NCBI GenBank assembly: GCA_034401795.1
Contig: CM067363.1
Coordinates: 30,238,289 to 30,302,288 of the forward strand
From: Chaetoderma sp. LZ-2023a
Lineage: Eukaryota > Mollusca > Caudofoveata > Chaetodermatida > Chaetodermatidae
Direction of reading: 5' to 3'
Length of the DNA: 64,000 nucleotides
Position 1 is the first letter of the stretch. Every line of letters begins with the position of its first letter. A program made the position numbers and the translations under genes. The notes beneath the pieces were generated by a model. The model saw only the letters and a program-made list of their open reading frames with translations. It was not told the origin of the DNA and searched no databases. Below, one piece after another: positions 1 through 26,189 of the stretch.

Positions 1-349
1 TGCCAGTTTTCCACCAATCATATGATGTCATAATCAACTATGTGACGTGTAGGATAATGTCATAAACAATTACGTTATGAATAACATAGCTAAGTTCGTC
101 ACAAATGCTTAATTGATGATGAACTATGCGTTGTTGTACGAATTGTATGCCTTTACTATTTAATAAACATGCTGTTGAATATTTTGCAACGGCACCCGGT
201 CAAATTAGTTTTAAAATATTCAACAGCTTAACTGTACAGTTTTTTGGAAATTGATAGTCAGGGATCGATCGATGCCAACACGGGCAAAGTGTGGGTGGAG
301 CTTTGCTAAAGATGGTCGTAGCATAGATAAAACATCCTTCCTCCATTGA
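1..349 (+). mobile_element. Family A foldback element (MITE-like), copy 1
   Basis: Near full-length copy cut by the window edge. It shows the family layout: a left part rich in ATGACGTCATAATCAATTACG-like motifs, the block ending in TTTACTATTTAATAAACAT, a central inverted repeat (here one arm is reduced), then TTGATAGTCAGGGATCGATC and a GTGGGTGGAGCTT tail. It ends in a TIR-like CCTCCATTG. No coding capacity. Confidence 0.75.
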
Positions 350-655
350 ATAGCAGATCGGATTCCTCATTGTGGAGTGCGCCTTAAGAACAACGTATGA
401 AATCTGAATATCTCAGATTTACAGGTAAAGTGCTAAATATTTTGAAACCAATTTGGCAGCTGTTGATGCCTAAACCTTCCATGAATACCAGTTTCAAAAT
501 ACTGAACAATAATATATATGGTCTGGAGTGTGCATTTGAAAGGATTACTGAATAGGTGTAACTGTTAAGTGTTTGTAAACGTACGTAGGTGAAGTAACAT
601 TTCTAGGTAAAATAGTTAACATTTAACTAAGAGGAAGTGTAGTATGCTAACCTCT

Positions 656-712
656 AGGTGGGTCCATTTCTAGCTATGCCACACCCATCTCTAGCTAAGC
701 TCCGCTCACAGT
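656..712 (-). mobile_element. Family A, subfamily 2, 3' end remnant
   Basis: Short remnant containing GGTCCATTTCTAGCTATGCC and a second TCTAGCTAAGCTCC, the terminal segment of subfamily A2 in reverse orientation. The rest of the element is missing. Confidence 0.55.
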
Positions 713-2178
713 GCCGGATTAAGCCTCGGCGGGGCCGTGGGTGGGGGGGGGGGCAAAGAATATTCTTGGAGTTGGGTGGATGTGAAAGGCAAACCAAAGG
801 GAGGTCCAGGGGTCTTCCCCTTGAAAATTGTGAAATCTAGATGCTCACAGATGGCATCTGCATTTCCAGAGGTAAATATGGACCATCCGTTGGCTGTTAA
901 ATTATTCTTTTTTAACCATTTCATTTCACTATTTTTGTTCACTCAATTTCTTTATCCGTTCAGTTGTGAAAACACTAATAGGACTGGATAAAAAACTGAA
1001 TGAACAAAAAAATGTAATTAAACGGCTAAAAATAGAATAGTTTAACAGCCAACTGAAGGGCCATGTTTACCTTTGGAAGTGCAGGCGGTGCCATCCGATA
1101 AACAATAATATTAAACAGTAATACAATCATGAACCATCTGACTCCTAAACCATCAGCAAAGTCTACAAAAAACTCAACACTGTTTAATAAGAACCCTCCC
1201 CCCCCACCCCCAGTATATGGTCATACTGTCATAAGGTTATATCGTACATATTCCATACCAAGAATAACTTAAAATTAGTAGTTTTTCACATGGGCTTGAG
1301 GGATGCTGAATGACCACGCGCCACTACAGTTTGTCATCACTCGTCATCAGAAAACTCAAACAAAAAAGGAACCCATTACTAAAGAATAATACTGAAACAA
1401 TATATAATAGACAATAAGACAAATACTAAGTCTGTAATGGAATTTCCATTCCATAATAGTGTTCATGTTCTGAGGCGGATGCAGGTATTATTGAAGTGGT
1501 GACCCTTGGGGTATGTCTGGGAGGAACTCTGGGATGGGGTGTCCTCCCAAAACGAGGGTGTGTGAGTTTCGGGTGGGTGAGATGGTGTGCTCCACCAGAT
1601 AAATTTTGTGAATTTAAAACTTCTGAGATGTGATTTCCAGCCTTCTGAGTGGAAATATTGACTTTTATTTAACTGTAATTTAGAACATTCTGGGAGATAA
1701 TCAAACAGTCAAATGAAAAAAGGAGTATCTATGGTAAGAAAAATAATAAGATTGTGAACATGCATTAATCTATCATTCTATTCACCTATTCATATTCATA
1801 ACTTAGCAATGCTACATGCCACTACAGATGTGATGTGTCCATTGAGGAGTCATAATCAGATGCAATGTTTAGTTTTAAAATTGTATCAGTTAAGGTGTGG
1901 TCTTCACTACTTCAGAGAATAAGTGTGATTCTACGATGCACACGCTATACCTTTATTGGTATTTTGCATTGCTTAAAGTAATGCTTTACTTATAAATATG
2001 AATAGGTCAATAGATAGATAGGTGTGGAGATTCCATGACGTGGAGATGGACAAATGCTGGGATTCTTGACAAAATCTTTAAGCCTTTGAGAAATGAAAGA
2101 CCAAATTTCAGGAGGATCCTTTATAATTAAATAATCTCTTGAAAATAACAAATCGCCAAGTTTGTACCATATCCTGTT
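713..2178. other. Intergenic, no gene seen
   Basis: A G-run at about 738-754 and a C-run at 1197-1210 are the only strong local signals. The open frames here are short, unsupported and repeat-like. No exon with convincing splice sites was recognised on either strand. Confidence 0.5.
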
Positions 2179-2696
2179 ATGCAGTTTCTGTCTTTGCAAA
2201 CGAAAATACCTCTGGACATCATGAGCGTGGATAGAGATAATATATTTATCAGACAGCTTCCTATAAGAGTATTATTCGGTTTTGTACCAAATGATGCTTA
2301 TAATGGTGTCGTTGCTAAAAAACAATTTAGGTTTTATAATAATAAAACTACCTACGCTACATGCTATATTAATGGGGAAGAGGTGACAACATCACCAATA
2401 CGCCCATCATTTAGTGACGACATTTACTCTGATGGCTACTTTTCGCTGTTCAGTGGTACTGGAGCGCTATTTAAGGACCGCGGGTACCCCATTGATAAAG
2501 CACACTTCAGATATGGCACGACAGTATTCGCATGGGTTTTACTCCTGATTTAGCTGATTCGGAGCACCGATACCCTACATGTACTGGATCGTTAAGAGTC
2601 GTCTTCCATTTTAGGGAAGCACTACCTGATACAACAAACGTGATTTGCTATGCTGAATTTGATAATATGATAGAAATCGGATCAGACTTGAAATAG
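2179..2696 (+). pseudogene. Polinton/Maverick-type structural protein fragment, frameshifted
   Basis: The C-terminal part of a viral-type structural (capsid-lineage) protein of the family related to C. elegans F54H12.2, which accompanies Polinton and adintovirus elements. Seen: an open frame from 2179 to about 2530 with GEEVTTSP, then a run ending LFSGTGALFKDRGYPI. The reading then moves to another frame (2538 onward) and ends with a TAG at 2694-2696. The shift lies near 2520-2540, so the gene is broken. The 5' part is missing. It lies immediately before the protease fragment, whose frame overlaps its end, the close packing expected of Polinton genes. Family name is from recognition of the conserved C-terminal pattern; a database profile was not run. 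Confidence 0.65.
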
Positions 2697-3127
2697 AGCA
2701 TCTATTATTCGGTGATGACAAAACGCGTGAACACTTCCTCGGAGTTTTTCCAATTGACAATGTACCCGCTCATGTTAAATATCGTCCATCTTCATTAGTG
2801 ATAAACACGCATCCCAGTAATAAAAGCGGGCAGCACTGGGTCGCGGTTTATTACACATCGAGTGGAAAAGCAGAATACGTTGACCCTTATGGAAGACGCC
2901 CTTCAGACAGAAGAATGATATCAAATGTACGCAATGGGCATCATGCGCATATTTATTCGTATAACACTGAACGTGTTCAACCAGCACTGATGACAACATG
3001 CAGATATTATCGTGTATATTTCTTCTATTATCGTTCAAGAGGTGTAGACATGAAGCATATACTATGGACGCTAAGAAAACGTGACAGAAACAATGCGAAC
3101 GTGAAACGTTTAACTATAAGAATGTGA
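2693..3127 (+). pseudogene. Polinton-type adenain-like cysteine protease fragment
   Basis: Fragment of the cysteine protease found in Polinton/Maverick elements and related to adenovirus maturation protease. Seen: NTHPSNKSGQHWVAVY with the conserved His-Trp, then YVDPYG with the Asp, then a Tyr/Phe-rich segment (YYRVYFFYYRSRG). In the family this segment follows the catalytic cysteine; here the expected position reads Arg, so the copy is probably inactive. The frame is open upstream of 2798 to about 2693 and overlaps the preceding structural-protein fragment. It ends with a basic tail and TGA at 3127. No integrase, polymerase B or packaging ATPase was seen nearby, so this is a relic. Confidence 0.75.
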
Positions 3128-3365
3128 GAAAAGATGCAAAAAAACCCAATGGATAATTAATAATAATAATTATTGTTTCTCACGTCTTTATAGAATAATT
3201 GATGTCATTAAATGTTGTCTCTAATTTAGTTTATTATTGTATTTTCTTATTTTGCTTCGATGTGTCAATAAAATAAAATAAAATAAAAAAGTGTATAATT
3301 TGATCACCGCCACTTATACTATTGCCCCAATATCGTATTGCCATATGCACGCATATAAATGGAAT

Positions 3366-3500
3366 GATATCATGTTTATGCACACGCACACAGGGCACAC
3401 GGCATCGACACGCACACGGGGAACACACAGGGGCACGTGCACAAGGGTGCAAACAGGGGCATGCACACATATGGGGGCATGCGCACAGGGGCACAATATA
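3366..3500. repeat. CA/CG-rich low-complexity tract
   Basis: Irregular CACACGCACACAGGGCACACGG-like purine/pyrimidine alternation over about 135 bp. The frames open here in both directions are by-products of the composition. Confidence 0.7.
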
Positions 3501-3582
3501 TAACTAGCAGTATCGCATATTATTACATCGGTGTTGCGCCTAAACCATGACGTCATACACAACCAGCGCGAATCAGAACTAG

Positions 3583-4632
3583 TGCAGGCTGTGCACTATT
3601 GTTCATAAGTTGGCGCTGGACGCTATTGTTCTAAATGGCTGGCTCTGCACTATTGTTCAAGCAGGTGGCCGCTGGACGTTATTGTTCTAAATCCTGATTG
3701 GTCGAGATAGGGTCAAATGTCACAATTTAATACCGTATAACTTACAAAAGTCATAAAATGTTATTTTCTGATTCTTTTCAAACCTAAATTGTAGCGTAAT
3801 GGTAGTTTAAGCGAATATTTTTTAATACTAATTTAACATAGGAAGTTACAATTCGCGCTAGTTTCAAAATATTCATCAGATATACGACTAAGGAATGGAC
3901 TATATTTTAACATTTTTGATTTTTTAAACCTAAATTGTGGCGCGGTGGTAGTTTAAGCGAATATTTTTTGGATACTAATTTGACATAGGAAGTTACAATT
4001 CGCGCTAGTTTCAAAATATTCATCAGATATACAACTAAGGAGTGGGCGCTGCGTGCTATTGTTCTAAATAACTGGCAGTGCGCTATTGTTCATGCAGGTG
4101 GCTGCTGGACGCTATTGTTCTAAATCCTGATTGGTCGAGATAGGGTCAAACATTAATCATTTGACTGGAAAACAATACCGCACAGCCGTTCACCTGCAAT
4201 TCATATGTGACTGTTGTTCGTGCAGTATGCCATTATTCAAAAGTCATAGGAAGCCACTTAGTTTCTAAATATCTCTTTAACCACGAGGGGGTGGGGGCGG
4301 GGACGGGCGCCGCCCACCTAATTAATACATTAAACGCGATCAGCCAGAACACGCTCATCATTATGCACGCATGTCAATACCTATTTTAAAAACACATTAA
4401 TCTAGCATTAACACGCATATGTCATTTAGCGAACAGACAATGGCATGTAGCCGGACATTTAGAACAATAGCGGACACCTGCATGAACACGTCTACCCGCT
4501 CATTTAGAACAATAGTGTCCACCCGCTCATTTAGAACAATAGCCTCCACCCACTCAATCAGAACGACCAATCAGAACGCAGTACTTAAATAGGTCAAGAG
4601 CTCATTTGCATAACAATAGCGTCCAGGCCCTC
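3583..4632. mobile_element. Foldback element (family F) with repeated inverted ends
   Basis: About 1.05 kb bounded by several copies of GGACGCTATTGTTCTAAAT on the left (about 3600-3690 and again 4045-4125) and their reverse complements (ATTTAGAACAATAGCG) at about 4455-4630 on the right. The arms are multi-unit, as in foldback transposons. Inside is a direct duplication of about 130 bp (3775-3905 and 3905-4043, with TTTAAGCGAATATTTTTT) and a G-rich stretch at 4288. No protein recognised. Confidence 0.5.
3775..4043. repeat. Two tandem copies of a ~130-bp unit
   Basis: Both copies contain AAACCTAAATTGT, GGTAGTTTAAGCGAATATTT, CATAGGAAGTTACAATTCGC and TTCATCAGATATAC in the same order with few differences. 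They lie within foldback element F. Confidence 0.8.
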
Positions 4633-4942
4633 TCCCCCCCCCCCCCTTCACTACTGCGGTATTGGCCCAGTACCAGCCCAGTAGGCCTAACTAGCACTAT
4701 CAGCCAAAGTACTGCTGCTTTATAAATTAAAAAATTAATGTGCTTACCGGAGTATAGGTGCCGTTTCCATACACGGCTGTGTTACACGACTGTACACAGT
4801 TGGCACTGTCAACAAATATATATAGTCGTGCTGAATAGCAATCACGTACCGATGGATATCTTAAAGGTTATTTAGCACGAGGGATAATAGCAATTGCCAG
4901 TCACACATGTAATAGCACACATATCTATATCAAGGGCGTCAG

Positions 4943-5291
4943 AATTCACCTTTCCAGGTTTTTTAATCCCCGCCGCATCCTCTAGCTAAGCTCCACCCAC
5001 ACCTCGCTCGTGTTGGGATCGATCGATCCCTGAACTCCCTGACTTATTTTCCAGAAAACTACAGATAAGCTGTTAAATATACTGAAACTAATTTGACTGG
5101 TGGCAGCAACAGAATCTTTATTATATAGTAGACATAAAATTCGTACAACAACGCATAGTCCGTCTTCAATTATGCGTTCGTGACGTACTTATCTACATCA
5201 CTTATGACGGCATTGATTATGACGTCATTCTACACATTGCGAAGTTACTTATGACGTGATATGATGGATGGATAGAGTGGAAAGGTTTTGT
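4943..5291 (-). mobile_element. Family A copy 2, central stem halved
   Basis: Reverse-orientation copy from TTCACCTTTCCAGG to GAGTGGAAAGG. One arm of the central inverted repeat is absent, so the copy jumps from TAATTTGACTGG to GGCAGCAACAGAATC. Confidence 0.75.
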
Positions 5292-5337
5292 GGGGTGGGG
5301 GGGGGGGGTAGTCATGGTGGGGTGGGGGCGGACACCA

Positions 5338-5547
5338 GGAGATGAAGTCATTGCACAACTCTGCTAAGCGTGCTACGAGGTGACGTCAAGAAATCAGGAC
5401 TCGGTACACTCAAGTCAAGAATTGACCTGAGGAAGCTAAGGATTTTGGCTGAGGACAAGACAAAGTGGGCAAAAGTGAAGAAGGACTGATTGCAGCTGTA
5501 GGATGTTTCTACTACTACAGCCGCAGAATACAGTAATCATACATGTA
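5338..5547 (+). pseudogene. LINE 3'-end fragment (same family as the 58275-60890 copy)
   Basis: Encodes the last part of the LINE ORF ([19 protein letters not shown], then KVKKD and a stop) followed by the 3' UTR with CTACTACAGCCGCAGAATACAGTAATCATACA. The same stretch ends the minus-strand copy near 58300. Severely 5' truncated, plus orientation. Inserted between two family A copies. Confidence 0.75.
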
Positions 5548-5592
5548 CCCACGCACACATGCACACACTAAAGCAAACTCCACTGGCTGGGG

Positions 5593-5850
5593 TTATCAAT
5601 TTCCAGAAAACAATACATTTAAACTGTTGAATATTTTGAAACTAATTTGACTGGGTGCTGTTGCTGCCGATGGCAACAACAGCGCCCCCAGTCAAACTAG
5701 TTTCAAAATATTCGACAGAATGTTTATTAAATAGTAAAGACATACAATTCGTAAAACGTGTCGGGCTATTAATCGCTAAGACGGACTATATCGAATCATT
5801 CATGACACAATGATTATGACGCCATCATACAAGTCACTTAGTTAATTAAT
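5593..5850 (-). mobile_element. Family A copy 3
   Basis: Reverse-orientation copy lacking the 3' terminal part. Intact central stem: GTTGAATATTTTGAAACTAA and its complement flank a CAGCAACAGC-type loop. It ends within the TGACGTCAT-rich left part. Confidence 0.75.
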
Positions 5851-6107
5851 CCCCATACCAGACCCTCCCCAAGTTAAAGAATGCTAGTGTCCGGGAGCAA
5901 TGATCTTGACACCTACAAATTGTAATAACACATGTATACAGATTGCAATGGTAATCAACTATAGACATATAAGTTGTTTTCCATTCTGGAGCATCACCAT
6001 ATATACTGTCACAACGAATTCTGGCTGCAGCCATTTGCAATACAAATAATACGCGGCTGTATGTCCTACTTGGGGGGGGGGGGGGGCGAAAAACATTCAA
6101 CACGAGT

Positions 6108-7333
6108 GAATTCACCTTTCCAGAGTACCCACCCATCATATGATGTCATAATGAACTGTGCAATGTGTAGAATGACATCATAATGAATGACGTCATGAAT
6201 GCCGTCGATAAGTACGTCACGAACGCATATTTGAAGACGGTCAATGCGGAGATGCAGAAATCCTGGATGACATTGAATATGTTGAAGCTAAATGATGACA
6301 AAACGGAGGCCATGCTAGTTGGTCCGGTGATTAGGCGCGCTAAATCAGACTTGACATGCATCACTGTTGGAACAAGCCAAATAAATCTGTCACCTGTGGT
6401 GAAAGATCTAGGGGTAATGCTTGATAATGAACTGACCATGGAAAAGCATGTTAATCATCTCTGCAAAGTGTGCTCGTACCAGCTACGTAATATTGGTTGC
6501 ATCAGACGGTATATTACGAAGGAGGCTACAATCATGCTTATACTGGCGTTAATATCGTCAAGACTTGATTATTGTAACAGCTTGCTTATTGGTGCACCAA
6601 AACAACTTATTCATAAGCTACAGATTGTACAAAATACCGCTGCTAGAATCATATCACTCCGCCGAAAGTATGATCACATAACCCCTGTCTTACAGAATTT
6701 GCATTGGCTCCCGATCGAGCAGAGAATCACTTTCAAAATTTTATGCTTGACTTACCAATGTGTTTCCGGTACTGCCCCTGCATACTTAACTGAACTAGTA
6801 CAACCCTATTCGCCTGGTCGATCACTCAGATCTGTCAATCAGATGCTGCTAAACGTCCCAAAAGTAAATTCTACTACATATGGCCACAAAACTTTCGCTT
6901 ATGCAGCTCCCACCGAGTGGAACAATCTACCACTTAGTCTAAAAAACTCAGCATCATTAGATATTTTCAAATCACAACTGAAAACCACCCTTTTCAAACG
7001 AGCATATTCTCAGTAGATATAGCTATTACGCACTAGCGCTTAGAGCACGCATTGTCATGGATTCAGCGCTTTATAAATGTACTTATTATTATTATTATTG
7101 TTGTACAAATTGTTTGCTTTAGCTTTTTAATAAATATTCTGATGAATATTTTGAAACTAATTTGACTGGCAGCCAGTCAAATTAGTTACAAAATATTCAG
7201 CAGCTTCCCTGTATAGTTTTCAGGAAATTGATAGTTAGTGCATTCAGGGATCGATCAATCCCAACACGGCGAGGTGTGGGTGGAGCTTAGCTAGTGATAG
7301 GCGGGGCATGGCTAAAAATGGAAATGTCCATTA
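6108..7333 (+). mobile_element. Family A copy 4, split by a LINE insertion
   Basis: Left part 6108-6245 (TTCACCTTTCCAGAG through GTACGTCACGAACGCATATT) and right part 7098-7333 (GTTGTACAAATTG through GGGCATGGCTAAAAATGG). The family consensus reads straight across the two points, so the 850 bp between is an insertion. Confidence 0.75.
6246..7098 (+). pseudogene. CR1/L2-type LINE 3' fragment (RT thumb and C-terminal region)
   Basis: The 277-residue frame beginning at 6183 encodes the region just after the YxDD motif of non-LTR reverse transcriptases. Seen: LNDDKTEAMLVG, VVKDLGVMLDNELTMEKHV, LISSRLDYCNSLLIGAP, LQNLHWLPIEQRITFKILCL and a final SLKNSASLDIFKSQLKTTLF. These are typical of CR1/L2-like clades. 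It is followed by GCGCTTTATAAATGTACTTA and an ATT tail (7082-7099), the 3' terminal microsatellite. The catalytic part of RT is absent, a 5' truncation. The first ~21 residues of the open frame come from the host foldback element, not from the LINE. Confidence 0.85.
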
Positions 7334-7542
7334 ATCTTACCGACACGCGTAGCCTATTCTAAGAGAACACGCTTCAAATGTCGTGCTGCAATCTGCATCT
7401 CCCAAATCGTGATAAACTTGAAAGCAATAAAAATATATAACGACTGAGATAGTATAGTATTATCAAAAGGCACAGTGCATAAAATGTTTAATAAAAACAA
7501 ACCTACATGCATGATATATTAGATCAGATGATTAGGCTACTA

Positions 7543-7691
7543 TTTAAAGGTGCATATTCATACCATTACTTGAAAACAAAATCGTTAAATTTTTATACTT
7601 TTAGATGCTTAAATTGTGTATCTAAATGCAATGAAACGAAATAAATCTTAACGACGTATGATGATTTCATTTTATATAAATATATATATAA
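7543..7691 (+). mobile_element. Family E foldback, left half
   Basis: Starts TTTAAAGGTGCATATTCA and runs to the GATGATTTCATTTTATATAA block. Matches the left arm of the full copy at 17717-18071; the right arm is missing and family A copy 5 follows directly. Confidence 0.65.
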
Positions 7692-7881
7692 GTATGAATT
7701 GTGTCTCTACTACTTAATACACATGTTGTTGAATATATTGAAACTAATTTGACAAAATTGTCAAATTAGTTCTAAATTATTCAATATCTTGCCTGTATAG
7801 TTTTCTGGATATTGATAGTCATAGAGTTCAGAGATGGCCGGGGCATAGCTAAAATGGAGAGGTCCATTTCATCAGGGGTAG
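7692..7881 (+). mobile_element. Family A copy 5, 5' truncated
   Basis: Begins near ATGAATTGTGTCTCTACTAC, contains a short-loop central stem (TTTGACAAAATTGTCAAATT) and ends GGAGAGGTCCATTTC. Confidence 0.7.
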
Positions 7882-7907
7882 AACAATATGTGTATTTCCT
7901 CTTATGA

Positions 7908-8354
7908 CTAGACTTGCACGATTACGTGATTAAATCCAAAATCGCGATTATTTCTTAAATCGTGAATTTATATAATTAAAATTTAAATAATCGAATAATC
8001 GTGTATAATTTCTACTGCATAAAAATGTTAAAATCTACCTTTTAATTTACTTTTTAATGCGGTTAGTCACGAACATTGCCATTTTTCTCAGTAAATATTG
8101 TATATCCATTTGCAAGCTATGAGAAGATTTTTGAACATATATCACTGGAATGACTGACTCAAGCATAAAAAAATAGTCTTCTCTTAACCTGTAAATGGAC
8201 TTTTCTAAAAACCATTGCAACGTTCGTCATCGATATGCTTTTGTTGTTATGTCTGGGTAATTTGTACCCAAGCTGATTGACCGAGTAATCACGATTATTA
8301 TTATATAAATAATCGATCCTGAATGGATCAAAAGCAATAATTTCACAAGCCTAC
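7908..8354. mobile_element. Family D foldback (TIR TTGCACGATTACGTGATTAA)
   Basis: Left end TAGACTTGCACGATTACG; right end AATAATTTCACAAGCCTA, its degenerate complement. The centre has a decayed AATGACTGACTC stem core shared with family C. Its edge lies 28 bp from the splice donor of the last recognised Ig exon (8382). Confidence 0.65.
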
Positions 8355-8381
8355 TTATGACTAACACACTCACTGACTCAC

Positions 8382-24512
<16,131 letters not shown>

Positions 24513-24555
24513 ATTTGGTTAATACTGTGGACTAAACATGCATACGCTACATATG

Positions 24556-24797
24556 ATTGTTTAACGCCTTAACACACAAGTTAGGACAAAAACGGCTTCT
24601 GTATTGGTCTTCGGAAATCTCCATTTGCAGAGAGGACTTTATTTGAGAATTTATCACTGGAATGACTGGCTCGGTAACCGACCCAGTCATTCCAGTGATA
24701 AATTTTCAAAGATAATTTCTTGGTCACCAATAGGACATTTTCTATGAGAAAATTGACATGTTGCTGAACACAATTTTAGGATTATTAAAGGGTTAAA
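24556..24797. mobile_element. Family C foldback
   Basis: Starts TTTAACGCCTTAACAC, ends ATTATTAAAGGGTTAAA. The centre is a strong hairpin: AATTTATCACTGGAATGACT..GGCTCGGTAACCGACCC..AGTCATTCCAGTGATAAATT. Confidence 0.8.
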
Positions 24798-25353
24798 AAT
24801 AATATACGTCTAAACTCTGACGTATAGATAAACAAACTTGTCTAAAGAAACCACCTTTATGGTTCACAAATATGCTTTCACAATAGACAGGTGGTCGCTT
24901 AGATCAAGTTACACTTCACAGCATATGCCCTTACGGGTCATGAGATTGCGGTCCCATAAGATAGGTAGTCAAACAACAAAGAAACTCTAAAATATATTAT
25001 TATGGCTCCTTATCTAGGTGGTCGTTTCCGGAGGCTTGACTGTGTATATCAGACTTCGCATTTCTGAATTCTGAGCAGGATTTACGGCTATAGGCCTTAG
25101 CCATCATGAACACGTAAGTCTTGAAACTTTTCTTGTGTTATCAGAAACAAAATTGATAAGGATCTTGACAGGATCTTGTGTCAAATCAACGTGATATTTA
25201 TCAGATAGGCCTTAACCGAATTTTGTCTCTTAGATTAGTCGTGCACCTATAGACATATTGCGTTATCAAGCACCAAATATGGGTCTATATTTAAAGGTTT
25301 CCATTTTGAATTGCGTAGTGATATTGAAATCTCGGTTAATATAGCCCATAACA

Positions 25354-25705
25354 GAGGAATCCAGTTTTAGCTATGCCCCGCCCATCTCTAGCTAAGCTCC
25401 ACCAACACTTTGGCCGTGCTGGGATTGATCGATCCCTGAATTCCCTGACTATCAATTTCCAGAAAACTATACAGGTAAGCTGTTGAATATTTTTTAATTA
25501 TTTTACTGGGTGCTGTTGCTGTAAGGAAGCAACGTCGCCCAGTCAAATTAATTTCAAAATGTTCTGGATCATCTTTATTAAATAGTGAAGACATACAATT
25601 CGCCGTTACAACAACGCTTAGTCCGTCATCAATTAAGCGTTCGTGATGAACTTATCTACGTCATTCAAGATTTTTGTACCGGCGAATTGTATGTCTACTA
25701 TTTAA
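25354..25705 (-). mobile_element. Family A copy 16, followed by a second 5' fragment
   Basis: AGAGGAATCCAGTTTTAGCT through a decayed stem to TTATCTACGTCATTC (25665), then a second short GCGAATTGTATGTCTACTAT piece running into the LINE fragment. Confidence 0.7.
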
Positions 25706-25905
25706 AATTTGCTGGCTCCCAGTAGGGCAAATTCCAAGGCTCTCTATGCAGGTGTGCCTTCTGGCATCCTTAGCGCATGGCCAAAGATCTTTGCTGGGCG
25801 ACCTTTACGGACAGCCATTATCAAGTCAAGATATTACACATCTTGTATAGTGCGTCGTTGGAAATTATGCGGTCTGGCCATTGGCGTCCAGTGATTAGTC
25901 CAGGA
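25706..25905 (-). pseudogene. LINE 3' coding fragment
   Basis: Closely matches 58490-58685 (minus strand: CTAAGGATGCCAGAAG, then TACACTGGACGCCAATGGCC-like sequence), the post-RT region of the LINE at 58275-60890. Short and frameshifted. Confidence 0.7.
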
Positions 25906-26189
25906 GAAACCATAAAAATATAGTCTGACCGTAAAGTTGCGTACAAATACGATTTCATTGCTATTAGGTGATTGTCTGTGGTGTGTAGTGTAGGAATCTG
26001 ACGGGTGCCCCCTTGGCATCTTTGGGCAAGTTCCATGACGTCATTTATGACGTCATTAGCCATGCCGCTTTTGCGAATATCCAATGTGTAGGTAGAATAG
26101 AGTTTTCAATGTAAGCATGTCAAGTTTGGTATCAAATTAAATATGGAGATTAGAGAAATATCTGTACGGTGATTTAATTACTGGTGGAC

